Shown here: piece by piece, positions 35,550 to 46,401 of the stretch
Layout: each line of letters starts with the position of its first letter
Position numbering within the stretch: the stretch's first letter is position 1
Assembly (NCBI RefSeq): GCF_020379485.1
Contig: NC_063437.1
Span: 17,075,726 to 17,139,725 of the forward strand
DNA: 64,000 bases
Reading direction: 5' to 3'
Origin: Brassica napus
Taxonomy: Eukaryota > Streptophyta > Magnoliopsida > Brassicales > Brassicaceae
Position numbers and translations under genes: made by a program
The notes under the pieces: model-generated
Databases searched by the model: none
Told to the model about the DNA's origin: nothing
Seen by the model: the letters and a program-made list of their open reading frames with translations, nothing else

Positions 35550-35959
35550 TAAATAATAATGGCAGCGTTGACAAATCCTTGCATATTAAGAATAATAGTA
35601 TGAGCCCAATGTCATTCTTGCCAGTACAATATAATACTCTGCAATGAACTTCAAATATTACATTTTCCAGACCTATTACGGCCCAGCAAAACTATAACTT
35701 ACTGTATCCAATTATAAACTCAACCCTTAACCAAAGACTATTAACATAGACAACAAAACAAACAATACAATCCCAACACCAAACATCCACAACAATAAGA
35801 CAATAAACTTTGCAGTTCAAAACACCCCATAAACCATCCTTTTTACCAAATCTCGGCAAAACAACTTCACAAGAACTTCACAGGTTTCTCTTACAGAGTT
35901 AGAGACAATGCAACAACAACGTACACAACCCCCACGCTTGCGTGGGGACTTACCCTTAG
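35550..35959 (+). other. Second Helitron-like 3' end
   Basis: The perfect hairpin CCCCACGC-TT-GCGTGGGG (35930-35947) is followed by ACTTACCCTTAG and then T, as in Helitron 3' ends (TTAG instead of the usual CTRR). The element would lie to the left on the plus strand. Its 5' end was not found and may have been split by the Helitron at 31221-35549. 35550-35929 is A/C-rich, with no gene seen. Confidence 0.45.
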
Positions 35960-36006
35960 TTATAACAACAGTATAAATGAAGCATACATGAAACTAACAT
36001 AACTTT

Positions 36007-36619
36007 ATGAACAAGCCCAATGACACGAGTACGAATGTTTTAGCTATATGCAATATGAACATATTGTTTATATATACATATATAGGTATTTCGGGATCAG
36101 CTCATGATGCAAAAGTTTTAGTACTAGCAATGAAGGGGCCTCATCAATTTCCAACTGCAGAGTATTATTTAGGAGATTCTGGTCATCCTCTTCAACCTGG
36201 ATTTTTTACTTTGTATAGAGGGGAAAGATATCAGCCTAGACAATACAATAAAGCTAGTCCGCCCAGTAGTTTTAAAGAAATGTTTAACAAAATGACATTC
36301 TTCGCTACGATATGTTATTGAAAGGATTTTTGATCTGTGAAAAAGAAGAAAAATGGAGGGTTTTAAGGAAAATGACTTTTTGGTGTGTGGACTTTTGGTG
36401 TGTGGAAAGGAAAGTTGTTGCAGTTACACTGACTTTAAATAATTTTATCAAACTATCAAATTTATGAGATGTTGATATTGATTCAAACTATTCAACTGGT
36501 AATGTACCAACAAGACTCTGATTCAAATGAAGACGAAGAACATAATAATAACACTCATGTGCACTATATTGAAGGCACTCGAGATCAAATTTCTGCATCT
36601 TTATGGGATTCAAGATAAT
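36007..36619 (+). pseudogene. PIF/Harbinger transposase (DDE_Tnp_4) fragment
   Basis: The open frame from about 36025 reads TNVLAICNMNILFIYTYIGI, SGSAHDAKVL, FPTAEYYLGDSGHPLQPGFF and YRGERYQPRQY, the central DDE catalytic region of harbinger transposases (NVLA.C, GSAHD, YYL.DSGYP..PGFL.PYRG). After a stop at 36319-36321, further pieces resemble the acidic C-terminal tail (DSNEDEEHNNNTHVHYIEGT, RDQISASLWDSR, stop near 36619). The N-terminal helix-turn-helix and the first catalytic region are missing. Confidence 0.75.
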
Positions 36620-36935
36620 TTTTATTTTATATTTCAATTTTTTGTTTTAAAATAATTTCTAATAAGTTTGTTTATGCTTTGACGATAGTATTTTATTTTT
36701 TTTATTTTCCAATAATAGCTATTTTACTATTCATAATATTTTAAATTTTATTATTTTTAAAAACAAAAACCAGAAACTAAAAACAAAAATATAAAAACAC
36801 TAATGAAGTTTTTCAAAAAACCAAAATCTACTGCGAAATCAATAACCAAAAACTAAAAACCAAAAACTAAAAACCAAAAAACAAAATCTAAAATCTAACA
36901 AAACAATCATCACCTAAAGCACCTTAAAAGTTAAA
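36620..36935. other. AT-rich spacer with CAAAAACTAAAAA repeats
   Basis: A/T-rich. 36765-36900 is made of degenerate short repeats (accaaaaactaaaa). No gene is seen. Confidence 0.5.
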
Positions 36936-36939
36936 AGTG

Positions 36940-38483
36940 AAACTGGAATTCAAAACCCTCATCAGAAAGATATGATGCCCGGGAGACCATATCCATAGGA
37001 GCAATTTCAACACCAGACAAAGAGTCCGAAGCACTTTTTCCTCATACTGGACCATAACCACTACCAAGCCCAACCTCACCAGATAAACCGTGTGAAGTGT
37101 GGGTTGACTGCTTTTGCCAAGGAAGTTGAACAAATTCCTGAAAAATGCACACGTATCGTCGCTTAGTTATACGAACACAAAAAAATACGAATGATGATTA
37201 TCTGTCAGAAAAACAGCACCTCATAAACTCGCTGTTGAGACAGGGACGGCTGTCCCGGTTTGGGGCGGAGGGACTGTGGTATAAAACTGACAGAATTCTG
37301 CGATAGGGAGGATCCAGCCCCATCTCTCCTTAACAACAATTGCTGGGCAATGTCCGCGTCAATAGCTTGTACTGCCTGCAGGGACATGGATATATTTAAC
37401 ATTATAGGTGAGGCTCAATTATACAAAAGGACAACAAGGGTGGTCTCGTCAAGCAAAGTGCTTGTAATCCACTCTAAATCTATTCTGGTTATTTCTAATA
37501 TTATTAACTAACTTAAAAGCTGGAACATAAATTTTGATATAAAATTTTGAACACAAACCTTCTCTGTAGCCGCCTGCTCAATGGCAGCACAACCCAGATC
37601 AAGGTTGTCATTAGTCACAAGTTGCACAATTTGTTCAAGAGCTTCACTTTTAATATTCAGATCCTGGAGAAAATGCCGCAGATAACGTGATATTGACGTG
37701 CGCAGGGGTTCCTGCATATACCAGAGAATGCATAAAAAAAAAGCAAGAAAGGATGAATACAATAGCTAGAATGTAAACAAAAAATATTAAGAAGCCAAGC
37801 CTTTGAGCAGGAAAAAAACCTTGCACGTCACATGAGCAAAACTCCCAGCTAAACTCGCTACCATCAAGTGAGCTGCACTATATATACGTGCCTCATCTGG
37901 TTCCAAGGCATAATCCTGGAGTCAAAGACGAAACATGTATGTACGATAGACATACAAGATCAAAACTTGTAGATTCTCTCTACTTAAAGAAAAAAAGAGA
38001 TGCAACGAAATATAAAAAAAAAAAGGTAAACAAGTTCAGATTGGCCAACCTTCAGCACAAGCTCTTTTGTTGTTTGGCAAGCAATGCAAACACTTCTCCG
38101 GACAATACCAGACACAATCTCTTTGATCGCTCTATCCATGGCAAGTGATACCACTCTGACAATGGATAAAAGTTTAGAATGTCGAAGAAAATACCTTAAA
38201 TGCGCTAGAAACATAAATATTTGCACCAGTTGGTTACAAACCTCTGAAATGGAAAGTGCGTAGCGAATCCGCTTAATTTCTGATTGATAACCACATGATT
38301 TTCAATGTTGGGAAGCGCTGCTGACAGCTGCTGACCATCATCATAACAGTAAAACGGTATGAACCAGACATATATATAATAACTTTGATCGATAAATATA
38401 ACCTGTGATAATAACTTTGAGGGAGTGTCTGTATTTGCAACATCAATAGGAGGAGGAGACATTGTTTTAGGTTCCTGGATCAT
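36940..38483 (-). pseudogene. NOT1: Seven-exon fragment of NOT1 (CCR4-NOT scaffold)
   Basis: Minus-strand exons with introns retained: about 38483-38403 (EPKTMSPPPIDVANTDTPSK), 38330-38242 (QLSAALPNIENHVVINQKLS), 38155-38050 (SLAMDRAIKEIVSGIVRRSV, CIACQTTKELVLK), 37915-37821 (DYALEPDEARIY, AAHLMVASLAGSFAHVTCK), 37713-37561 (EPLRTSIS, EALEQIVQLVTNDNLDLGCA), 37376-37220 (AIDADIAQQLLLRRDGAG, SFIPQSLRPKPG), about 37140-36940 (EFVQLPWQKQSTHTSH, EVGLGSGYGPV). This matches the central NOT1 region, including the DUF3819 part, from memory of Arabidopsis NOT1 (AT1G02080 or its paralog). The last piece has an internal TGA. Relative to NOT1 there are small in-frame losses after LLRR. Both gene ends are absent, so this is a DNA-level captured fragment, not a retrocopy. 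Confidence 0.85.
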
Positions 38484-39163
38484 CGTTGGTTGAGATATAT
38501 GCGTTACTCCAAGATCTTTGTTACTCTCTCTTCCGATCCTTTAGAAGGGAAGTTGGCGCTACTTCCTTCAAATCAACAACAAGGTCGAGATACTTGAGTA
38601 TGATAAGGTTAGGGTTTCGAACTATCCCCAAAATCATTGGTCGGGGAAGATATAAAGAGTGCAGTAATAATATATGGGCCTTTTGTGGGTTTAGACAATA
38701 TTTAAAATGATGGGTCTGACCTGAATTTTATTAAAAACGTTGATTTGCTATTTGCTTTTTATTCTACCCAATTTATTGATAAAGACAAGATAAAAAAAGA
38801 GAGCTACGGTACCACCCCCGAGCACGGATTCAGTGCTGGATCACTTACAGCATTCCACCGTACCAGCTACCACCGCCGAGCTGAACTAACACAAGTCACT
38901 TTGTGACTTACTCATGAAGAGACTAAAGGCTAAAGCTTATACTTTAACAACCATTTCCTCCAGGGGAGCCTATAATAACCAGTAAATAGGTGATTGGATA
39001 ACATAAATAACTGCTAACTAAAAAGCTATGATTCTTTTACAATCTCAAATTAAAGTCCTAACCATTTTCATAAAGTTTCACGTAAACAGAGTTGGATCTA
39101 AGAATTTGAAGATTATAAATATTTTTTCTAAAAGTTTTATAAATTTTTCATAATATGGAGACA
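38484..39163. repeat. Orphan group B F-box 5' flank
   Basis: 38600-38780 (gaactatccccaaaatcattggtcggggaagatataaagagtg, atgggccttttgtgggttt, cctgaattttatt) is the promoter-side flank seen at the group B F-box genes, but no F-box gene lies next to it; the NOT1 fragment abuts it instead. 38800-38890 carries the gtaccaccgccgagc stretch. The rest is AT-rich. Confidence 0.65.
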
Positions 39164-40218
39164 CTAGGTTAAGATCCGCGCCTTGCGCGGAATGAACATT
39201 ATATATATAAATTATTTTATGAACATTATATATAAAAATTATTTTATATATTATATGTTTATAACATATTATGAAATAATAAATATATATTGAATAATTA
39301 AAAAATCATTATCTACTACTTATATAATTAAATTGGTGCGAATATATAAATAAATTTTATAAATCAAAAAAAATATTTTTTCTATTTGATATGATATATA
39401 ATTAAATTTAAATGATAGCAACATATATATGGTATATTTTAATATTAATATTTATTAGATGATGCTTCTTGCTCATTTTTTTTTTTATCATTTGTATCTG
39501 TTATAGCAAAACATCTTGATAACAAAATTTTTACTGTGGAATTAATGGTTTAAGTAATTTATAATATTTCAAAAAATTTAGTTGTCAATATTTTTTCAAT
39601 TTTTTTATCAAAAAAAATTCAAAGTAAATTTCAAAATTAAGATATTTATGTATTTTTATATGGCATATAGTTTAATTTAAAATGATACATATATTTATAT
39701 ATCTTTTATTTTTGATACTTATTAAATGAGACTTTCAATTTATATTATTTTTTAATTATTTGTATCATGTCATAACAAAAGTTTTAAATCATAGATCACA
39801 AAATTTGAATGTGAAACTTTAAACACTTTTACTAATTTATATTCGTTTTTAAAAATTCAAAATATATTATATAAATAATTTTTAAATTTTTTATTATATG
39901 GTTACTATGATTGTTTAATTTATTTTAATAGCTTAAAATTAAACAAATATAATTATAATACACACTTATTTTTATCAAATCTTTATTATTCAAAATCATT
40001 AATTGTCATATATACTTTAGCCACATTAGGCCATTCCGTAATCTTATTTAAGGAAATAATGAAGCACATTAATAATGTATTTATTGTGGTTTAATAAAAA
40101 AAACTTATTATATATTTAGATGGACCAACATATTTCTTTAAAGATTCTAAGAATCATTTTAGTGATGACATGTGGCTACAAAAAACGTTGCAATGCTTCT
40201 CAAATAATATATAGGAGA
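39164..40218 (-). mobile_element. Helitron, non-autonomous, 1.05 kb
   Basis: Minus-strand 3' end CTAG at 39164-39167, hairpin CCGCGC-CTT-GCGCGG at 39176-39190. Minus-strand 5' end TCTCCTATATATTATTTGAG at 40218, with host A/T on either side. AT-rich and without genes. The family member at 57254-58195 aligns along most of its length. Confidence 0.75.
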
Positions 40219-40573
40219 TTATGCAAAAAGTCTACAAATTATTTTAGAGACTAAGGCCAATGTTTTATTGGGTTTTGCCTAAATACCGCTGATATCTACT
40301 AATAATAGCAATCCCAATTAATTCCAAAGGTTGTGAATTCTATTTATGTGAAAGGTTGTGACTATTGAAAAGTTATGACCTATCTTTTTAAAATTGAAAA
40401 ATTGTGACTATTCATATAAGTATATTTTCAAAATAACTACTTTTAAATTGAAAGAATGTGACCATTTAAATTGAAAATATGTGACTACTCAAATAGATTT
40501 TCAAAATCTATAAATAGTCGATGTCCATGCATTTCTCAAAATAATTTTTTTACTAGTCTAACTAATTATAAAA
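40219..40573. other. Spacer with 'ttgtgactatt' repeats
   Basis: Contains several degenerate copies of (g)ttgtgacta at 40330-40490. No gene is seen apart from the short frame that follows. Confidence 0.4.
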
Positions 40574-40743
40574 TGGTGAAAAAAAGTTCTACGCAGTTAT
40601 TTGGTTACAAACTTTTAGAAGATATTCAAATGAAATATTATCAACAAAAAATAGTAGGAAGAGTTTTACGTGTTTGGATAGCCAAAAATACTAAACTAAA
40701 CAATGAAATCACTAGTCTCAATTTTCTTTTACTAGATGAAAAG
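40574..40743 (+). pseudogene. Possible RPA-like (DUF223) first-exon fragment
   Basis: Starts MVKKSSTQLFGYKLLED and continues KIVGRVLRVWIAKN, SLNFLLLDEK, followed by a GT. The VLRVW...LLLDEK pattern resembles the first OB-fold exon of plant DUF223/RPA-like proteins common in Helitrons. It is very short and no downstream exon was found, so the call is weak. Confidence 0.4.
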
Positions 40744-40829
40744 GTTTGTCTTCCATACATTCAATTTGTGTTTTTGTCATATACGTACTTTCATGGACAC
40801 ATTTTTCTTGTTTGATTATTCATATAAAG

Positions 40830-41640
40830 TACCTTCTTTTGTATCGGTTTCATTCTGCGATAGTGAGTTCACCATGTAAACATCCATGGCGTTGAGCAGA
40901 GGAGGCAGTGTGGAACTCACAGTCTTTTTGAAGTGAAAATGTGCACTGTCCATATGCATTCGGACCGAGTTACTCTTGGATAAAGGATAGAGTATAGAAA
41001 GTTCTTGGCTTAAAGCGCTTTATGATGAGTCTTCCGTTGTACATCACCTTAAACTCTCTGGTGTCAATGGGATCGAGCTCTTGGATCCCTGAGAAGTGTA
41101 GGAAGACGTAGAACCGTGATGTCTGGTGCAACCCGGTCGCGAAATGTTCATATCAGCGTCCGGGTCTGTTGGAACAGAGGCCGTGGCCATAACATTTTCT
41201 GGCACCTTAAATTCAATATCGTTGTCTACACTATTATCGGTTCTAATCTGTGACCAGTTTTCAGAGTTGCAAGGCAGCCAAATGCGATCAAAGACATCTG
41301 CTCCATAGACACCAGAGGTCCAGATCCGTACTTAAAACAAAAAAATAAGGGCATGTTTAGTACTTGTTTGTTTCATTGTTTAACATGAACTTGAAACTAA
41401 AACCTTAAAGATTGGTTAGAGAACGAGCCAATGTGTGCTCTCAAGAAAGTTTGCAAGGACCCCGACTCGGTTGGGTAGGCTTTGCTGGTGAGTTTACGCA
41501 GCTCTATAGCGGAGATGAATGGCGTTGAATCCTCTGTTTTGACAAGACAGACTTGTAACCAGTTAGTGGTCAATATTAGGAATGGCAGCGTCTTCAGCGC
41601 CACAACTTTCTTCTTCTTCTTGCTCTTCTCTCTGATCAAC
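40830..41640 (-). pseudogene. Malectin-like LRR receptor kinase fragment
   Basis: Two exon-like blocks on the minus strand. 41640-41397 gives LQVCLVKTEDSTPFISAIEL and SLQTFLRAHIGS. After an intron-like gap (acceptor before 41334) come DVFDRIWLPCNSENWSQI, VPENVMATASVPTDPDADMN, then in another frame FYVFLHFSGIQELDPIDTRE, FKVMYNGRLIIKRFKPRTFY and STLPPLLNAMDVYMVNS to about 40830. This is the extracellular malectin-like domain of plant LRR receptor kinases. At least one frameshift is present, and the leucine-rich repeats, membrane span and kinase domain are missing. It may have been captured by a Helitron, because Helitron ends lie at 40218 and 42378. Confidence 0.8.
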
Positions 41641-42378
41641 TTTATAAAGTTGGTTTCTCGTCATAAACGGTGACGGCGGTGGCGCCGTGGCGGTTTAGAT
41701 TCTCGTCAAAATCTATTCGAAATCAGTTGTGGCTATCGAAGTGGCCGGTTATAGCAGATATGATGATGAACCAAAGCTTTTCCTTGGGACTTGAATGAAG
41801 CTTTCTCAGAGAACACAACTCCAACCAGTACTTCAATCTATTAATCAGTTTAAAAGGTGTGTCGTCGTTCAGTCATCAAAAGAGGTCACCATCAAAAGGT
41901 ATGTCTAATGGTGATCGGACGTTTCGGAGTGATGGATAAATGTTATTTGTATTTGGAAATTGATTTTCCCGTTGACGCAGCCAGAGTTTGAAATTTCAAA
42001 TCCGTAGGACAAAGCTTCCATGGTCGGACGTTTTCACAAGTGTGACGTGATATACAAATTGTGTTCTTCTTTCAATCTATGACACCAAAGAAACGTATGG
42101 AAAAGCCATCTTTTGGTAGCGACATGTCGCCGAACCAGTGTATATTGACACAAATTTTCATCTTAAATGATGTCTCTTAAAATTTATGTGTCTTTTCCTT
42201 GTAACACATGTATTTCCTTAAAAATAATTGTATTACATGTATTTCCTTAAAAATAATTGTAAAGAATTTTAGTAAAAATTTTATTTTATAAAATCTAAAA
42301 AATTTATTTTATAAAATCAGGCATATTTAGTTTTATAAAATGCATTTCTGTGTGATATCGCACGGGTTCCTTACCTAG
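41641..42378 (+). other. Helitron-like 3' end and unassigned sequence
   Basis: The plus-strand sequence ending GATATCGCACGGGTTCCTTA and then CCTAG (CTAG at 42375-42378), followed by T, resembles a Helitron 3' end; the stem GTGTGAT/ATCGCAC is imperfect. No 5' end was fixed. No further gene is seen between 41641 and 42378. Confidence 0.4.
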
Positions 42379-43024
42379 TTTTTTCTAGAAGAAAACATAT
42401 AAAATTTTATTTTATTTTGTATATAGTATAATATTTTTATAATTACTTTTTTGTTTGGCTTATCAAACTTTTATATTTAAGATTTCATTAAATTTAAATT
42501 TTAGAAAATAAATTTTATTTTACATTATATTGGATTTATGTCTATGTTCATCATAATATTAATATATATATAAATGTATAAATTTAGTTTCTGTTTATTT
42601 TAGTTGTATATATATATATATATTAGTTTAAAAATTGTCAAAAATAAAAAAGATATTTTGTAAAAATAAGATAATTCATAAATGTGTTGTATTGTTATCT
42701 GGAAATAACATTTTCTATTATAAAAGTTAAAAGGGTGAGAATAAAACAATTTATAGTTAAATGTTAATCAAGCAAAAATATTTGTATAAAGATATTTTCT
42801 AAAAGTATTTCTAATATGTGAATTTTTTTTAAGTCTAAACCAATAATAAGCATATATATATTTTTGATTAAAAAACTTTGTCATATATGAATAGTTTGAT
42901 ATTTGATTTAAAAATTTTGAGAACATAAATAATAACTTATTATGTTAGTTTTTGAGTTAATAAGTTATAAACTAATAATTATACGTAGGGAAATTATGCC
43001 CGTATGTGCGGGCATAATACCTAG
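42379..43024 (+). mobile_element. Helitron 3' end with 10-bp stem hairpin
   Basis: The perfect stem ATTATGCCCG / CGGGCATAAT with loop TATGTG at 42993-43018 is followed by ACCTAG (CTAG 43021-43024) and host T. This is a clear plus-strand Helitron 3' terminus. The body is AT-rich. Sequence 42410-42725 resembles 43025-43300, just outside the terminus, so two related elements may have inserted one after the other. The 5' end is not fixed. Confidence 0.55.
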
Positions 43025-43396
43025 TATAGTATAATTTATGAAATGATTTTTCGTATACCAGCTATCACGTTAAAAGTTAGAACGATTAAAGTCAACGATA
43101 TCCTTGATAAACTTTTATATATAATTTATTTTATAATTAAAAACAAATTTTATATTAATTATACTAGATTTATATGTTCTATTGCTCATCGATTGTAAAT
43201 TAATATAATAAAATTATCAAAAATAAAAACATATTTTTTAAAAAAAAATAAGACAATTCTCATAGATATTGTGTTGTTATATGAAAATAATATTTTCTAT
43301 AGTCCCTTGTGTAATCTTCGACAAGAGATGGGTTGTTCAAACTTTGACGTTAAAAAAAAACACTAAATGGAAACTACACTTTCCTCACTAAAATGC

Positions 43397-44551
43397 TTAA
43401 ATAAACTTCACATTCTCGACATAGTTGAGATACGTGTAGGATCTTTTACCCTGAAACGCTTCCAGTCCTTGGATTCCAACTTTTCTGATCCTCTTGCTCT
43501 CGACATTGAAGTAGATGATATAGGAAGGCACGTATTGGAAGCTGGGGGACAAGACGATTTCACTGGTACCAACCATTCCAATAATGCGCATGGTCTCTGT
43601 AACCACATCCTTCCACGAAGGTGGTAATACATATACATGTTTGGACCACTCATGTTTTGCACCATCTCGTAGAACCCACAGCTCAAGACTTTTATTTGCT
43701 TGACTAACATGACGAGAACTCCTCGACATAATCAAACCTAGTTTGCCATCGTAGTTTACCAAGGTTGTCGAATGATGCATTGTTCTACTGAAAGTTTCCA
43801 TGAACTTGACAAAGCTGAACTTCTCAGACCTCAAATCAAAACAAGCTACCATGGAATTCAAGGAAGAACTGTTGACTGAAGCTGCGTAGTATAGAACACC
43901 ACTGATGCATAACCACTTACGAGAAGTATAATGTGGTACGCAACATTCGACCAACCTCCATGACGAATTCTTGGTTCCTAATGTCAGAACTTGGTGCTCC
44001 TTAGAGATCCAACGATCAGTTACACGCGAGCTGTTCATTGACAATAGCTTAAATTCTTTCGCAATAGAGTCATATCCAAGATAGCTGTCCATTCCAACCC
44101 TCAACCTCGAGTTAAATCTTGGCAAGGTCAAGGCCTGTCCCGTGCTGGGGTTACATATCACCTTCTCAAACTCACAATTCCGGATCAGGTTAACTCCATA
44201 ACACAAGAAGCCAGTGGTGCAACTAAATTCTCTTCCGGGGAAACGTGCAAGATGATTGGCGGCTACAACATACGAGTTCTCTTCAGGATTTTCAGGCTGA
44301 GGCGACGAGAAGAATACAATCTCTCTGTCATCTTTGAAGACGAATAGAAGCTGAGGGTGAGCAAAAGATTTGGTCAAAAACAACTCTGTGAAATCTTGAC
44401 TGCGAAGCATAGACGCCCAGAACTTGGATACGCAACAGCATCTCGCTATCGCCTTTGACGGCAACCTCGAGAATATCTCGAAAACGAGGTCATCAGGAAT
44501 TGGCAATGAACTCTCAAGGCGCGGAGAAAATGTTAGAACCGAGACGTTCAT
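43397..44551 (-). CDS. F-box/FBA protein (group C)
   Basis: Intact single-exon F-box protein of about 384 aa if it starts at the ATG at 44551 (MNVSVLTFSPRLESSLPIPD). The frame stays open upstream to 44692, but that region matches non-coding 5' flank of other cluster members (compare 54300-54370), so the shorter start is preferred. F-box at about 14-57 (SLPIPDDLVFEIFSRLPSKA, CVSKFWASMLRSQDF), then the FBA region (CNPSTGQALTLPRF, SYLGYDSIAKEFKLLS, HQVLTLGTKNSSWRLVEC, LCISGVLYYAASV), ending VENVKFI. Predicted SCF substrate receptor. It is diverged from groups A and B and, judged by CCCVSKFWAS, nearest to the hairpin F-box at 55016. Confidence 0.88.
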   Translation of the reverse strand: MNVSVLTFSPRLESSLPIPDDLVFEIFSRLPSKAIARCCCVSKFWASMLRSQDFTELFLTKSFAHPQLLFVFKDDREIVFFSSPQPENPEENSYVVAANHLARFPGREFSCTTGFLCYGVNLIRNCEFEKVICNPSTGQALTLPRFNSRLRVGMDSYLGYDSIAKEFKLLSMNSSRVTDRWISKEHQVLTLGTKNSSWRLVECCVPHYTSRKWLCISGVLYYAASVNSSSLNSMVACFDLRSEKFSFVKFMETFSRTMHHSTTLVNYDGKLGLIMSRSSRHVSQANKSLELWVLRDGAKHEWSKHVYVLPPSWKDVVTETMRIIGMVGTSEIVLSPSFQYVPSYIIYFNVESKRIRKVGIQGLEAFQGKRSYTYLNYVENVKFI

Positions 44552-44833
44552 GGCAGGGACGGATTCCGAAGAGTTGGTGTTTTTTGTCTTAGGACCAAAG
44601 AGTTTGTTTTGTTTTGGAAATAAAATCTCTGTATTTATTCTAAAGAAGGAAAGCCAAGAATTACACATTATGCATGATACAAATGAGGCCATTGCCCATG
44701 ACCCCCTTTATATACATGGCTTCTTTTGAATAGAAAGTGAAGATCAAATTTGATCTTATGACTGAAAAATATTCCTTACTCCCAACACTTTTTTTTTTAA
44801 GTTTATCTCTTATTTGTTTTGTAAGGTAATATA
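44552..44833. other. 5' flank of the group C F-box gene
   Basis: Related to the flanks at 54290-54370 and 55840-55930 (ccaaagagttt, ttggaaataaaatctct, attatgcatg). Likely promoter and 5' UTR. Confidence 0.5.
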
Positions 44834-45922
44834 TCTCTTATATATTAAAGGAGAAGCATTGTAATAAATGAATTCACACTAAACTGGACACATGTAACGT
44901 ATAGAAGCATTGTAATAAATGCGTTCACACTAAAATAGACACATGCCACATGAGTTTCTCAGCAAAACTCTACATAAATATATTCACACTATGTACTTTA
45001 CGTATTTTTTAAATATAAAACTCACATGCATGGTTTTTCTTTACGTTATTTTTACTGTTTACGAATAGAGCTGAACAAATTATTCATAAATTTTGATTCG
45101 ATTCGTTATCCGTTCTGATTCGAACCGAAAAATCTGGATATCCGTTACTCTACGAAGCAAATCAAATACTAAAATGCAATATCCGTAAAAAGAAAAGCAA
45201 ATCACAAATATCAATATTTATAGGAACGGATATCCAATTCGATCTGTTTTATGCATATATATATATATATATAAAGAATTATATATAAGTTATATATTAT
45301 AGTTTATATAAATTTTACAATATTTTTGTTTTAAATAATTTTATTTTAAGAATTTTATTTTTCATGTACTATTTTGTTTAAAAAAATGTGATTTAATATT
45401 TAATTAACAGTATCTTTATATATTTATCAACCATCTTTATATACTCTTACATACATATACACATACATGTGCATATTGACGTGAGCACCTTATAACAAAG
45501 TATTTACCACCACTGAAATATCTAATTTTTTGGAAGTTGAAATATTCTTTTTCTTAATACTTCTTTCACTATCGACCGAATTGTAGTAAAATGATTTGTC
45601 TTAATAATTTTCTTTTCTTTTTTTTTACTATTATCCATTTAGAAACTATAATATGAAACTATTGGTTCGACAAATTATAACATGAAAACAAACAAGTAAT
45701 AGTAATTTTTGATCATCACAGAGAAAAAAAAACAAAAAACATCAAACATTTTAACTGAACAACCCAAGTAAATATTGATTTAAAATGATAGTTATATTTT
45801 AGGAGATTAAAAACTAAAAAATAACATAAAACCGAACCGATATCCAGATTAAACAGATTAATGTCTCCTTATTAAAAAATAACGAAACTAATAATCACAT
45901 TCATGCACGGATTATTACCTTG
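44834..45922 (+). mobile_element. Helitron-like element, 3' end uncertain
   Basis: Plus-strand start TCTCTTATATATTAAAGGAG followed by AAGCATTGTAATAAATG, a typical Brassicaceae Helitron 5' terminus, with host A. A possible 3' end near 45905-45922 (catgcacggattattaccttg) lacks a clear CTRR and hairpin. The body is AT-rich with no gene. Confidence 0.4.
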
Positions 45923-46105
45923 TATATACATATAACATATACATATATTTCCATAACATTTTAGATTGCCCTAAATATTTTACATAAGACTTAAGAAAGT
46001 AGTAAATATTGGTAGGTTTGGTTCTCATTTGGCTAGCCCATTTGCTTGGCTGTTCAATGAATAAAATTAGGCTGAAAGTGAACTGTGACAACACAACATG
46101 CATCT

Positions 46106-46122
46106 AAAAGCTTTAATCTTTT
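46106..46122 (+). repeat. Left target-site duplication of the LINE
   Basis: AAAAGCTTTAATCTTTT here and at 51944-51960. The 3' end of the minus-strand LINE (poly-T on the plus strand to about 46128) overlaps its right edge. Confidence 0.9.
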
Positions 46123-46401
46123 TTTTTTGCAACTGATTTTTCATATTAAAAACGTAAAGGAGAAAATAAAAGTTTACAAGCTGAAAAGCTTCAGTTTTTT
46201 CTTGCAAGAGCCCAGCCCAGACAACAAACACAACCCAATCAAGAATCATAAGTTAATATCAAACTAAGGCCCACTAGGAAGCATAGGAATTAACGGGAAG
46301 AGGAGGAGACGCACTCCGTAGTCGTGACGGTGAAGAGAAAAAAGACGTGACGGTGAGGCAAAAGGGGTGGTGGAGCTAGCGATCAGAAAACAACAACAGA
46401 A

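Noticed and set aside
44552..44692. N-terminal extension of the group C F-box protein
   Set aside because: The frame is open, but this stretch matches non-coding flanks of other F-box copies; the ATG at 44551 is preferred.
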